NCBI GenBank assembly: GCA_038373865.1
Contig: JAXGGA010002973.1
Location: forward strand, 47,042 to 111,041
Origin: Uloborus plumipes
Lineage: Eukaryota; Arthropoda; Arachnida; Araneae; Uloboridae
Direction: 5' to 3'
Length of the DNA: 64,000 nucleotides
Position 1 is the stretch's first letter. Each line of letters begins with the position of its first letter. Both the position numbers and the translations under genes were made by a program. Of the stretch, positions 12,753 through 25,268 are shown in pieces. The notes beneath the pieces are model-generated. The model did not search any database. It was given only the letters and a program-made list of their open reading frames with translations, and was not told where the DNA came from.

Positions 12753-14188
12753 ATAGAAAACTTATTTTGCATTAATATTTCAAAAAATTCGTTTGTTTTG
12801 AATTCAATAATTGATAATTACTAACATTAAAACTGACAAAACTTACTAGCTAACAAACATTTGCCAATTTATTATTAAAAATCTTAAATAACTATGAAAT
12901 TGCACTTTCTATTAATTCGTTAAATTGATAACAGGCTAGATGATGCAATATTGTTTCCGTAATATTATTAGATTGACTTCATGATGATGTTTTTTTTTCC
13001 TTACTAGAACGAGTCGGTAACTTTTGAAATTACGCCAAAAACCTCCAGAAAATGTTCATAAACAATTAGATTGAGATTGGCGATCACCGGAATCAAAAGA
13101 AAACACAAACATAGTCAACAGATTTTCAAGTGCATTTTGCTGCTTTTGGAAAAGTCATGGTTAACTATATAAGACATCAATACCTCCAATTCAGTCTGCA
13201 CTGCAATGATACAGATTAGAAGACTACCCGTTAGCAAAGGAAATGTTTGAGGGTTTCACATTTCTTTTCAAAACTACCAATAAATAGCGAAAGAAGTGAG
13301 CCAGTTTTACAACTGCCGACTGCTTTGGTGAGAAAGTTTACTTCAATTCAAAAGAATCCTGGAATAAAAGCTAGAAAATAAATGTAATACTGTTTGGGTA
13401 AAAATTCTTATACTGAGACAAAGAGTATTCGGAAAAATATTTGAATCAAACCAACTCGTTAAAAAATAATAAAGAAAAAATATTAACGCTCCACACAAAA
13501 ATCTAAATTTTTCTCTCAAAATTGAAAGCAGAAAGTTGGTGTGCAGAAGTTTTAACATAGTTTGAGAAATACGAAAAATAAAGTTTCTTTTCTAGAAAAT
13601 TCTTTTACCAGCTACTATTCTGACTAAAATTACTGCTATGCTTATTGCTCTTGGTTAGTTAAAATTGAGAGAGATTTTGAAAAGAAGCTAGAAATTCCTG
13701 AAAAGGTTCTGAAAATATTATGTGAAATGCATTAAAAAGTTTACAAAGTATATGTTTACGAAAAGCAAATGCTCCGTTGCTACGAGTTTAAATAAGGATA
13801 TAATGAAGGTTTTTGAAATAGGTTTTGTTGAGAGACTTTAAGAAACACTGCACGCATATTTGCTAAATTATAATAACTAATACATTTTCAAAATGCCTTT
13901 TTTTCTTAATCATAATGAATAGTAAAAGGAAAAATAAAAATTTTAAACCATATAACACAAAAAGTAGATACATATCAGGGTTGGATAGGTTCGGAATGCA
14001 CTGGGTTGTATTGCTTTTCTGGAAAAATATTTTCCTTCGAAATAAAATAACCTATTTTATTTTTTGCATTCATTTTCATTTTTGTAGGAGTCATTCTTAT
14101 TCTAGGGCCTCTTGCTATTTCATTTCATTATAGTATACATTATACATTTCCGTCCAACTAGGAATTATTAAAGAAAAATCATCCTCTC
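12753..14188. other. AT-rich stretch with no recognised gene
   Basis: No credible coding region, RNA gene or paired repeats were seen. Short open frames here have biased Lys/Asn/Phe composition expected by chance in AT-rich DNA. Confidence 0.5.
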
Positions 14189-14221
14189 TCTCTCTCTCTC
14201 TCCCCCCCCCTCATCCCCCCC
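14185..14221 (+). repeat. (CT)n microsatellite passing into poly(C)
   Basis: Tandem CT units run into CCCCCCCCC, TCAT and CCCCCCC. A simple repeat near the Tc1-type relic. Confidence 0.8.
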
Positions 14222-14345
14222 GCTTAGCGTCTTCTCTTAAAAGTTTACAAGCATGAGATAGTTACATATATCAGCTTAAAGTCATGAATATAAACCGAGC
14301 GGATGTCACCGACAACTGTTGTAGAATTGAATTTTAAAAATTGGT

Positions 14346-14890
14346 CTAGTAGGAGATATAGTTCCTTCTAATAGACATACAAACAGCATAATGTGACTTC
14401 GTACTTAAAATGAAAAAGTTTATGCGTGTCTGGGGCAATTGGTCCCACTCAATCAACAACGCTGTTCTCAGGTCATGGATGGTCCACGGAGGAAGGGGGA
14501 TGCGAGTTGCTTTTGTGCCCCCCCCCCCCCTCTCGAGAGCATCCGAGGCATGCTCTTTAGGGTTGGAGTCTAGAGATCTGCTGGCCAATCCATCTGGTGA
14601 ATGTCCTTAACTTCCAGAAATTTGGTCAGAGGATAACTCTATATAGCCTCGCGTTATCATACATAAAAATAGACTCAGTACAAACAACGCCCCTGAGGAG
14701 ATGAACATAGAGCTCCAAGACTACATTCCTAGATATCTCAGCTGCCGGAGAGCCTCTTTCAAAGACATGGAAGGGGGTGCGTCACCTAATATGGTGCCTG
14801 CATAGATTATCAAATCTCCGCCACCATAATGGTCAATTTCGCGGATATAGAAGGGCACGTATAGCCTGATCTGATTCATCTTGACCAATT
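14346..14890 (-). pseudogene. Decayed Tc1/mariner-type DDE transposase (C-terminal part)
   Basis: Tc1-type transposases are DDE/D enzymes that cut and paste elements at TA. Read on the minus strand from about 14840 down, one frame gives GGGDLIIYAG, resembling the family's GGGS-MVWAG block. Another frame gives YDNARLYR, which keeps the second catalytic Asp region. An 80-codon open stretch (14588-14346) then gives SLDSNPKEHASDALER, matching the family's SPDLNPIEH-W-LGR block with the catalytic Glu in NPKEH, followed by the usual LLIEW-LPQ-RIN tail. Blocks fall in different frames and stops intervene, so the gene is dead. The N-terminal helix-turn-helix half and the terminal repeats were not found. 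The family call is secure; the exact subfamily is not. Confidence 0.82.
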
Positions 14891-14899
14891 CCAAATGAC

Positions 14900-17800
14900 G
14901 TTAACAAGCATTATAAGATTTTGAGCACGATTTATTCTTGTAATTAATTTCATTATTTTGTTTTGTTCACGCTTCTGCTCCATTTGACTAAAATTATATT
15001 ATTTTGTTTAATCCGAAGATTAGTCATTTCAAAGACTAATTCTTTTTTTTTTTTTTTTGCTTTATTTGATGCCTTACTAAAATAATGTTATTTTCTTTTC
15101 ACCTATGTTACGTCATTTCAAAGCAACTATGCCATTTCTTTGGTTCAACTGCAGCCTATTAACATTTTGTTGAAATTTTGTTTCTATAAACGGTATGCGT
15201 AGTTTTTTAGTAATTATAGAACACTTTTCTAGTTTATTTTCAATAATTTCTCATTTGACCAGTAAAATATTGATTTATATTTTGTATTCCTTTAAAGCTA
15301 TGTTGTTTTATTGAGTTTAGAATCTAATTTTCTAACAGAGCATATGAGCTTACATTAGACTTAAGGGAAGAAAGAAATCTTAACTTTTTTTTTGGGGGGG
15401 GGGGAATCTAGTGTGCGGTAATTGCATCACAAATCTACTTACCCTCTCTTGAAATTCTTTACGCTGACAGTTATTTTTTATAAATGTCTACCAGCAGAAA
15501 CGTTATAATATTTCGATAACAATTTTCAAGCACCTTTTACCATTCTCCTTCACATGCTAACAACCTTATAAAATGTTCCGATTCGAGATACTAAAAACTT
15601 TTCAATATGGTGCGAATTTTCCTTCTCGCTTAGAGATAAAAGTAGCGTGACATAATTCAAAATATTTCGGGCGAAATGTACACTTCTGATAAGTTCACTT
15701 TAAAGTTGTAAAATAAATATGCGGCAGAACGTTCCGTTTATTTATCTAAACAGGATTCCAAACCCCATAGGTATGCGTTGAAGAAATAAGCGAATATGGC
15801 AGAACATACAAGTGATATAGCACGGATTAATGTTATTCGAGCAAACCAAATCTTAAATTCTTAAAAATGCTGGTTCAGCGTAAGGAAACTTCTTTTTCAC
15901 TTAAAAAATAAAACACTTTAATTTGAGTACATTATTGTGCCTCAGAATTTGGCTTCATTCATATTGTTCTCAATTCATAAATTAGGTCACATATGCATTT
16001 ATATTCAGTTTCCTTACAACAACTGGTTATTCAAATGCACAGTTTTGAACTTGATGCATGTTCAACAAAGTATGAAAAGAACATTAAAAACTGCTAATTA
16101 TTACTGATAACTTTAAAGTTTCTGCGCGCACATAACTGAAGAAACAAAATTTTATTTACTGTTACTCAATTCAAAGTGACTTTTGTGACAAGAAACTGCA
16201 AAAGTAATAGAAACAAATACATTCTCAAAAGCTAGATATATATTTGCGATTCAATTAGATTGTGATTTTTTGAGCTCTTTGAAATCACAAAGGTTAACCG
16301 CTATGTGTGCCCTCTCGTACCCCTGTCTTGTAAGTGTGTCCTCTATGCTGCCAAACCGTGCTCTTTAGAAAAAATGATTTTTCTACTAGCTGTGAGATTT
16401 TTGTTTTCTTTTCTTCCTTCAGATATGAATATAAAAATTGATTAATCTGCTAATTTTCAATTCATTTTCTTAAACTAAAAAGATGAAACTTCAATATCTA
16501 TTGAAATAAAAATGCTGAAGCAGAATATAGAAAACCGATTTTCTCGAAGCTCGTAAAGAAACTCTATTTCCTCTGCCTAATTTTCTTCCACCCTCCTCTT
16601 CATCTTCCTTTACTTGTAGTTTCAAAGAATTGTTTCTTTAATACTTACATCAACTCACACTTGTATCAAATTTAATTATAACAACCAATTAGCCATGTAC
16701 ACAATTTATTTTAATTATCATGTCGAACACGAGACAGCGAGTTTCTCTTTGATGCTTCAAATGATGTGCCAAAATCTTTTTTTTTTTTTTTCAACTTAGA
16801 CTACATATAAACTTTTTTGAAGGTTAAAAATGAAGGCAAATAATAAATTTCGTGAGTCGCTTGTTTTTCATGTGTTGACGCTTCTACTTTTTTTTTTTTT
16901 TAATGAGTCATATCTTTCTTTAAAATATAGTCTATTATTATTTAATTTGTAAAAAAAACACTCCATTCTATTGTTAGGAATGAATAGTTTTGAAAATTCC
17001 GAAGTTTATTATAGTCCTTATTTAAAAAGAAAATACTGTGCAATTTGATATGTTTCGTGATTTAACTTAATTATTGCATCTACTTCTTTTTTTTTTTCTT
17101 TTGATCTTGACTACTGCTGTTTATGTTGCATAAAAAATCAATTTTGTTGCAAAATAGTTACATTTTTTTAAAAATTGTGTTACTTAACAGAAAAATTATT
17201 TCATTCAAAATAAAACTAAAAATCAATTTTTGTGGAAAATATTCTTTGGCAATTCATCAAATCAATGGGGAATAAAATGTAAGTGAAAGTGCGAGAAAAA
17301 AAAATCTCACCCTAACATGGGAGTATTTGGTTTTGGGAAAAATGAGTTGGAGTATCCAAAGGAAAGATAGATTCAAATTTACGTTGCAAAATTTACTGCA
17401 AAGTTTTTTTTTTTTTTTTAGCAATGACAAATTGCGATATGTTTTGTTTATCGACCTTGGACGTCGCGTAGTCCTTTTTTCAGATTGGAAGTCTGCCAAC
17501 GTCTCACGCTCCAAAACTCCACCAACATGGAACCTTCCCGTACCAGCCGGCCCCTTTTTTTTATTTATTTATTCATAAATTTTATTTTTTGAAGAATGCT
17601 TCTTAATGTAAAATAATTTATAAAAGCTTCTAATATTCGAAATATGATGCTCTGGATAAAAGTCAGTTAAAACTACATTGCTTGTACAGCAGTAGTAAAA
17701 GGAAATATAAAGGTGAATAAACTATTCTGCTCTCTACAATTTCGTTCGCACGTTGTTTCTACAAGCATAAAAAATTTATTTCCGTAAAAAGGCGTTTTTT

Positions 17801-18960
17801 CCTCCTTCCCCTTAGTTATTAAGGGAAATTTAAATATTATTCCAAAAACCAGCTGAAACTTTTATACTTTAAGGGTTCAGTTATAGAACACAATTATTAA
17901 CAATAATGAAATCTGCTCGTTGTCTGAGAGTCTTATGGAAGTTTCTATGTATATTTTTAAAATATGATCTTTTTAATGGAATGGGTAAGCACTTAATATG
18001 TTTTGGGTTGTTTTTTTTTCTTTTTGGAAAGAGCCGGGAGTTTATGTTCATATCGCTCAGACGAGTAATTGAATGAGGATATGCCACTGGTGATCTTCTT
18101 TCACGTCTGCTGTTATTTTATATCGACGGTAAATACTTGAACTGTCTGGTTTTAAGTGGTCAAAGTAGCTTCTAACGTGAGATTGCAAAAGAAATAGATT
18201 TGACTTTTTCAAAGCTATTTTAAGTTTATAATTTATTGAAAATGTTTTGCGTCAGTCCCAAATGAACCTAAAATAATGTATCATAATCTCAAATACTAAG
18301 AAAGGGATAATGGGTTCATTGTATTCTCAAAATTTTCAACAGATAATTTGTTTAAATGAAATTAAAAATTAAATTTTAAAAATCATCTCTAAAATGTGGG
18401 CAAAATTTTAAAAACTCTTTTACTAAACAAACGTCTTTCATTGATAGATATGTCAAAAGAGGAAAACGATTAAAGTTTCTTACCACCGATGTTATGTTGC
18501 TATTTTTAAATATAAATGTAAGAATCAAATTTGCGTCAGATTCTACATTAATTTATTTTTCATGACATCAAATTTCCAGGATTGAGCTGATATTAACAAA
18601 TGATTTTACTCTCATTTACGATTCATTATCATTACGATTATTAGCTGTTTTATTAATTAAAAAGTATTAAACTATCATCTGAATAGAATGTGTGTACTAT
18701 TTTCCTTCTGCTGTAACTTTTCTTAAATACATTTCGAGCAGTTTCTATGCATATATTTTAAGTTTTTCATTACTATAAATTCCGTTACGCAGCATGTTTC
18801 AACAGTAAAAGCAAAAATTTCAGTTGATGGTAACACAAGCCAATTTTTTTCCATGACATTTTTCTGAGCCAGGATGATTAAGACTATAAAGAACCCTTAC
18901 TAATTAAATGAATCTGCTGAGAGTGAAGAAAATAAATGCCTTTGTGCGAAAGATGTAGAG
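14900..18960. other. Long AT-rich stretch with no recognised gene
   Basis: Only homopolymer tracts stand out: poly(T) near 15042, 16778, 16890, 17087 and 17406, and poly(G) near 15394. No coding region, tRNA or paired terminal repeats could be supported. Open frames near 17257-17578 and 17881-18087 lie over low-complexity DNA and match nothing I recognise. Confidence 0.45.
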
Positions 18961-18984
18961 TTTAAATCCAGCGTTTAAATGCAC

Positions 18985-19107
18985 AAATTTACAGGTATAC
19001 TGTAGACACGTGTTTCGGGGCTACAAGGAGCCCCTTTTTCAATACAAGAAGTTTGAGCTTTAGGATGAAGAATCATCCGATAAACAACACATTCGAGCAA
19101 AAGGTAG
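18985..19107 (-). repeat. Probable Penelope-like tail with degenerate hammerhead-like fold
   Basis: On the minus strand, GGGGCT, six loop bases and AGCCCC form a perfect stem, followed by GAAAC and the self-complementary octamer ACACGTGT. This is the stem II, GAA and short stem III order of hammerhead ribozymes found in Penelope-like elements. The 5' core expected as CTGANGA reads as an A-run instead, so catalysis is unlikely. It abuts a palindrome built from the same sequence (19108-19615). Confidence 0.5.
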
Positions 19108-19615
19108 TATAAATACCAACAAACACATAAATGTGAAAAAGGAGCCAAGTTCGGTTGAAACAACGTTTGGGCAGTTTGAAGCAGCGGTGCCACCGACAAA
19201 AGAGTTGAAATGTAACAGGCTCCAAGTTCTATAGCTGTTGTGTTAACTACAGTCGTGAGAGTTATTGAAATGTTCATTAATTTATTTTAATAACATTTTC
19301 GTTAGTTCCTTTCATATCGGCTTCGGAACTGGGCAAGTTTTAATCGACGTTTAAAAAAGTCCGACTTCCGTCAGTTAGAAATGAACTTGCCAAGTTATAA
19401 GAAGCCGATATGAAAGGAACTAACGAAATGTTATTAAAATAAATTAATGAACATTTCAATAACTCTCACGACTGTAGTTAACACAACAGCTATAGAACTT
19501 GGAGCCTGTTACATTTCAACTCTTTTGTCGGTGGCACCGCTGCTTCAAACTGCCCAAACGTTGTTTCAACCGAACTTGGCTCCTTTTTCACATTTATGTT
19601 TTTGTTGGTATATCA
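19108..19615. repeat. About 0.5-kb palindrome, possibly an inverted Penelope-like terminus
   Basis: About 19108-19345 and 19383-19615 are inverted copies. For example, GGAGCCAAGTTCGGTTGAAA near 19141 is mirrored near 19565, and CATTTCGTTAGTTCC is mirrored across the centre at about 19364. The minus-strand reading of the left arm runs on into the degenerate hammerhead-like fold. Penelope-like insertions often carry inverted terminal fragments (established), which would explain the arrangement. Confidence 0.6.
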
Positions 19616-20914
19616 TGCATTTTTGAAAAACCGAAGTAACGGTTATGCTTTCATTTAGACACAAAGTAATACACACATAACATGAGATTTCAGTTACGCT
19701 GACAACGCAGATATAACATAGACCATGCTACATTCGACATATTTTTAATTTTAATGATTTTACTCGTAATTCAAATAAATAATAGGAGACGCTGCAATTT
19801 ATGATCATTGACGAAAGAAACAGGTAAAACAAGTAAATTTTCTTCGTGTTTACCCTATATTTTTCTTAAAAGAGGAATAGAATATTTTAACTACTTGGTT
19901 AATATCTTAAGTCACCGCAAGGTGACATAGTCAATCTCTAGAATTCGAATTATTTATTTCATCTTGATAAACCATTTTAATCTTCCGTCAAGGCAAACTA
20001 AGCCTTGAAACAGCTTACAATAAAACATTTGATTTTAAACTTAAGTATTTTATTTTTGGCAACGTTTTACAAGCATTTTGGCGCTTTTGTTTGACGAACC
20101 ATTTATAAATCGCGCCAAGATACTCATAAAAAAATGCTTTTTTTCTTGCTTTTTTAATGTAGTTTTTGGACTTTTTAGATTTTTCCCATAGTTAGTGTAT
20201 GGAAATATACCTTGATGTCAAATTTTAAGATTCTGAGACACTTGGAAGTAGGTAAACATTTTGATGAGTGAGTGTATAATCTAAATAAGAAAATCGCCAT
20301 ATTTTCACTTTTCAAATATTAATAACTTTAAAACTAAAAGAGATATATTCATAAAATTTAGGATTATGGGTGTTCTATGTCACTCTAATCGACTTACAAA
20401 ATTTAAAGCATGTAGATGAAGTAGTTCTTGAGAAACAGACGGGTCGAAAGTAGCCCGAAATGGTTCGTGTAAAGATACACTAGCAGATGTGCAGCGCGAA
20501 CTTGGCTGACACACTGCCGTGTGTCTTGATAGCAAAAACTGGAAATAAACAAAACAAACAAGACAATGCTTAGAGCCAAAATTTATTACATGAAACCATC
20601 AAGAAAAAACCGTTAAGAAATAAATTTCCAAAAGATCCGATAGATCTTAAACATTGTCAAAAAATGAAACCACTTATGAATAAATTAGCAATAAATTTGC
20701 GAATAAGAAAATTATGTACCGAAGCACTTGTAACACACAGAAAAAACAGCAGAAGAAAACAGAATGAAATAAAGTTTTAAATTAATCAAAAAATGTGAAC
20801 AAAAATTGAAAAGTACAGATAAGCGACACGAAAAGCCAAAGGGCTAACAATTATAATTTATACAAACGGACGCCAAACAGCAGAAAAATAAGGAATAGCA
20901 TTTATATCCTATAC
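19616..20914. other. Stretch with no recognised gene
   Basis: Mostly unique AT-rich sequence; no gene or RNA is supported. The text from about 20900 onward begins the dispersed repeat that is split by the next foldback. Confidence 0.45.
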
Positions 20915-20970
20915 TATAATACGAGAGATGTTTGCCAAGTCGAAAATCGCCCCGGAATTAATAAACTCCG
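20915..20970 (+). repeat. Dispersed about 75-bp repeat, copy 1 (left part)
   Basis: ATACGAG, then TTGCCAAGTCGAAAATCGCC, then CCGGAATTAATAAACTCCG. It continues as TCCGGTAAACTTGGGGGTCT at 23985-24004 after a 3-kb insertion. An uninterrupted copy lies at about 25195-25268, which fixes the insertion point. The identity of the parent repeat is unknown; a Helitron or Penelope terminal region are possibilities. Confidence 0.7.
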
Positions 20971-23900
20971 GGGTCAATCCATGTCAAATCACCAGGAAAA
21001 CGGGATTTTGTAACCCATGTCCTCGGATTTTGATAAAATTTGGTGTATTTAATATTTTTATGGTGGTGAGTAACCATATGAATTCTTTTGCCCATATGTG
21101 ATCTGGTTTTTGTTTTACAGGCCGTCAAACTTTTCAAAAAATTGCATTTTCTATCAACCGCTAAGCCTAGTCTGCATGTATACGTATCTCTTCAGTAAAT
21201 TGTGACGGGTGCAGAAATCTTTCAATATTTCCAAAAATTCTCAGATATGTTGCTGAAAGCATGAGGATTTAATAAAAAAATACTTGAAATTTATATAATA
21301 TAATTTTGTTTGAATTAAATTTGAATAAACTACGACAAGCATTTTTTTTCTTGTGCAAAACATGAGTTTACTTAAGTGGCATTTCACGAAAAGGCGGAGG
21401 TCCTATTCAATAATGGAAGCATTCGAAATGAGCCTGAAGGTGTGTTCTATCATTGCAAAGAATAAAATTAGTGGTTTTTTTCGTTTTCTTGTTGCTGTTG
21501 CACAATATACACATTTCAGTATCAAAATTTTTGAAAAAAAGTTCTAGTCATTTTCCTAACCTAAATTTCACTGAAAAGCAAACATACCTTTATTTTTAAG
21601 TGTATTTACAGCCCTATTATGCTACTTAAAAATCATCTTAATCCCTTATTAAGCAGAAAGGAAAGTGAGAAATAATTTATGACTCCCAAATTCAGTTGTC
21701 AAGTTCAGCAAAATATCAGATGCAGAAAAAAGATGTGCAAAACATGAATTCACTTTAGTAGCTTTTTATGAAGAGGCGGAGGTCATATTCAATATTAGAA
21801 GCATTCGAAATAAACCTAAAGGTGTGTTCTATCATTGCAAAGAACAGAATTAGTGGCTTTTTTCGTTTTTTTTTTTTTTTTTTTGCTATTGCACAATATA
21901 TACATTTCAGGACCAACATTTTTGAAAAAAGTTCTAGTCATTTCCTAACTTAATTTTCAATATTTTTTGTGTAAAAGAAGCATAGCTCATGCTTTTGTAG
22001 CATAAAAACGTATTATATTTATTTTTAATGATTTATAATTGTATTGAATGTGCGAAGAAGAGATAGGATAGCACAATCTTTGAAGAAAAAATAACAATGA
22101 AAAATATGAGTTTCCGAATATTATCGGATTGTTTGTCTTTGAAGTGTTTGTGTGATCCTGTTTTCAGCAAATTTAAGGAATATACTGTTTGATATTTTAA
22201 CGCTCGACCTTCCTTGCATTTCCGACGTCGGACAGTACTTGTTGAAGTCACGTTATCATGAAATATTCGGAATACTTATTTTGTACATATTCAATCTCCT
22301 TTTGAAGAGAATAGTAACATCTTCCAGAATCTTATGTTACGGACCGTTTGACGTAGTTATTTCATCTAACATCTTACCATTTCTTGGTTATAGTAAAGAT
22401 AATAGTCCTTTCTTAGGTAAAAGATAGTCTTGCTTCAAGTCCAGCATAGTCACTTACTTGAAAATTTTCAATTTTTTTCTTTTAAACTCCAATAGCAAGT
22501 GTCGAAAGCTGTATTTGCTCTTAACTGGATGCTGAAATTTCTAGTTTATTTTTATTGAATTATGTCTGTCCGGGGCTCTAGCTTTTTAATTATCTCCTAT
22601 TATTATTTATCAGCGCAAACCAACCTTCCTGATAAGCGAATCCAATGAAAAACAAACAAACCAAAATAGAAAACCCACTCACATTCTTTATCCCTCTTAT
22701 CACTATGACCCATATTTTGATAAAATAAGAAGAGACCTGATACATGCGCAAATGCAAGGAAGGTTGAGCGTTAAAATATCAAACAGTATATTCCTTAAAT
22801 TTGCTGAAAACAGGATCACACAAACACTTCAAAGACAAACAATCCGATAATATTCAGAAACTCACATTTTTAATTATTGTTTTTACTTTAAAGATTGTGC
22901 TATCCTATCTCTTCTTCGCACATTCAATACAATTATAATTCATTAAAACTAAATATAATACGTTTTTATGCTACAAAAGCATGCACAATGCTTCTTTTAC
23001 GCAAAAAATATTGAAAATTAAGTTAGGAAAATGACTAGAACTTTTTTCAAAAATGTTGGTACTGAAATGTGTATATTGTGCAATAGCAACAAGAAAACGA
23101 AAAAAAGCCACTAATTTTATTCTTTGCAATGATAGAACACACCTTTAGGTTTATTTCGAATGCTTCTATTATTGAATATGACCTCCGCCTCTTCATAAAA
23201 AGCTACTAAAGTAAATTCATGTTTTGCACATCTTTTTTCTACATCTGATATTTTGCTGAACTTAACAACTGAATTTGGGAGTCATAAATTATTTCTCACT
23301 TTTCTTTCTGCTTAATAAGGGATTAAGATGATTTTTAAGTAGCATAATAGGGCTGTAAATACACTTAAAAATAAAGGTATGTTTGCTTTTCAGTGAAATT
23401 TAGGTTAGGAAAATGACTAGAACTTTTTTTCAAAAATTTTGATACTGAAATGTGTATATTGTGCAACAGCAACAAGAAAACGAAAAAAACCACTAATTTT
23501 ATTCTTTGCAATGATAGAACACACCTTCAGGCTCATTTCGAATGCTTCCATTATTGAATAGGACCTCCGCCTTTTCGTGAAATGCCACTTAAGTAAACTC
23601 ATGTTTTGCACAAGAAAAAAAATGCTTGTCGTAGTTTATTCAAATTTTATTCAAACAAAATTATATTATATAAATTTCAAGTATTTTTTTATTAAATCCT
23701 CATACTTTCAGCAACATATCTGAGAATTTTTGGAAATATTGAAAGATTTTTGCACCCGTCACAATTTACTGAAGAGATACGTATACATGCAGATTAGGCT
23801 TAGCGGTTGACAGAAAATGCAATTTTTTGAAAAGTTTGACGGCCTGTAACACAAAAACCAGATCACATATGGGCAAAAGAATTCATATGGTTACTTACCA

Positions 23901-23984
23901 CCATAAAAATATTAAATACACCAAATTTTATCAAAATCCGAGGACATGGGTTACATGACCGGGTGAACTGACGTGGAATGACCC
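20971..23984. mobile_element. 3-kb foldback element with 1.25-kb arms
   Basis: Seen: ends GGGTCAATCCATGTCA (20971) and the complement of GGGTCATTCCACGTCA (ending 23984), flanked by tccg at 20967-20970 and 23985-23988; by context the duplication could be 4 to 6 bp. The arms (about 20971-22222 and 22747-23984) are near-identical inverted copies around a unique 0.5-kb centre. Each arm holds a diverged tandem copy of its own segment (near 21353-21547 and 21738-21950, mirrored on the right). Open frames of 64 residues are identical in both arms only because the arms are copies. The empty-site sequence is present at 25195-25268. No transposase is recognised. Confidence 0.85.
22152..22427 (+). other. 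91-codon open frame in the foldback centre, unrecognised
   Basis: Runs from the inner left arm into the unique centre. The predicted protein is hydrophobic and Ile/Leu-rich, with no motif I recognise. It may be chance; recorded because the centre is the only unique part of the element. Confidence 0.15.
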
Positions 23985-24322
23985 TCCGGTAAACTTGGGG
24001 GTCTGAGGTTTTTGGCCACGAGGAATCGATTGGCGCCGGTTTTGAAGCGCTACGGTCGAAAAGTTCGGAGTTACAGATAGGATTCATTAAACGTTTGAGA
24101 AGATTTCTTACTACGCCATTTTCTTTATGATTACTCTTATTGTTATACTGTTTCATACCGATCACGTTTTAACAATGGATTTCATATTTAATCACATCAG
24201 CGTAAATTTATGTTTTTATGGTATTTGGCGAATAATTTTTGGCAACATGTTAGAATTGTTATTGTTTTTGAAATTTAAAAGAGATCGATCAAAATAAAGT
24301 TAAAATTGGGTATGGGCCGCGG

Positions 24323-24581
24323 TAGAGCCGCTATATAGACAGGCCGACGCATCAAGCTTAAGTTTCACCACTTTGAATCCAACTCATTAACTTTCACTTT
24401 CATTTTTCATTGTTGAGGAATTAGGGTTACCAGAGCAAAGTTTCGGGAGATTGTTAAGCTTTTTTAATTTACGTAAAAAGTTACCAAAAATCGATAACTG
24501 GCCAGAAAAGACAATCCTCACACACGCGCTGGATCCTAAGTGGTAATCTTGATGCGTCGGCTCGTCTATATAGGGGCCTGA
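24323..24581. mobile_element. 259-bp MITE inserted in the tip of a SINE, TSD ggccgcgg
   Basis: Seen: CTATATAGAC, then CCGACGCATCAAG near 24331-24355, mirrored by CTTGATGCGTCGG, then GTCTATATAG near 24549-24573. The direct repeat ggccgcgg lies at 24315-24322 and 24582-24589 and is the start of the SINE, which fits an 8-bp duplication (9 bp if the following T is counted). The 8-bp duplication is hAT-compatible, but the ends are imperfect. Confidence 0.65.
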
Positions 24582-24995
24582 GGCCGCGGTTGTCCAATCG
24601 GTTAGTCGTCGGACTCGTAACGGGAGGGTCTCGGGTCGATCATTTAGCCGCCGATCAAAGATCCACCGTCTTCATTAATGGTGGCTGGGGGGACGTTAAA
24701 AATGTTCGTGGTCACAAAATCCTCCAGTGAAACGAAACCTCTGGGGGTGCTGGGCCAAGGGTTTGCTCGGTCCTTGCGCCTGGTTTAAAAATGAGCAGAG
24801 CGTTCTTCAGGGCCCCATCCCGGTTAAAAAGCGAGTTGTGGTATGAACGGGGGGGGGGGGGACCTGGAGTGTGAAGTGAAGTGAAAGTCAAAACCAACTG
24901 GAACCAAATGCGTACTGGAGAACAGGGACTCTGCTTCCATTCTCATCAACCCCTCCCGCGCCTTCGTCGCCAAATGAAATGAAATTAGGTGTGAT
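24582..24995 (+). repeat. tRNA-derived SINE
   Basis: The head GGCCGCGGTTGTCC, then AATCGGTTAGTCG, then GGGTCTCGGGTCGATC has the spacing of tRNA A and B boxes for RNA polymerase III. The body contains GTGGCTGGGG, CCTCTGGGGGTGCTGGG and a GTGAAGTGAAGTGAAA stretch. A related AGTGAAGTGAAG stretch occurs on the minus strand at about 51126-51145. I recall similar SINEs from arachnid sequence, unverified. The tRNA fold is too degenerate for a real tRNA gene. The 3' limit is approximate. Confidence 0.65.
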
Positions 24996-25194
24996 TTTAC
25001 GGTGAGCATGGATTAAATAGGGTTGTGTTTTTTAAAATAAATTACGGCTGTTTTGAATGCGTAATTGCAACCAAAGGCTCAAAAATGCTTTTCAAGTTTA
25101 TCTAAATAAGTACTTCGCACTTTAGAAAAAAAACACGAGTTTACAAACTTCTTTTTTTTAACCGAGCGGGCTCGGTCCCCTGGTACACGTTAGG

Positions 25195-25268
25195 GGTAAT
25201 ACGAGGAATGGTTGCCAAGTCGAAAATCGCCCCAGAATTAATTAACTCCGGTAAACTTGGGGGTCTTG
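25195..25268 (+). repeat. Dispersed about 75-bp repeat, uninterrupted copy 2
   Basis: Matches 20915-20970 joined to 23985-24004, in the same orientation, through GGTAAACTTGGGGGTCT; similarity ends just after. It serves as the empty site for the 3-kb foldback. Confidence 0.75.

Noticed and set aside
21353..23611. Identical 64-residue open frames on opposite strands (21353-21547 and 23417-23611)
   Set aside because: They are mirror copies because the palindrome arms are near-identical. There is no motif or coding bias, and the partly duplicated frame at 21768-21953 is interrupted by poly(T).
20915..25268. Helitron starting near 20908
   Set aside because: The TCCTATACTATAATACGAG text is suggestive, but no terminal hairpin with a CTRR end was found and copy 2 does not share the text before ATACGAG.
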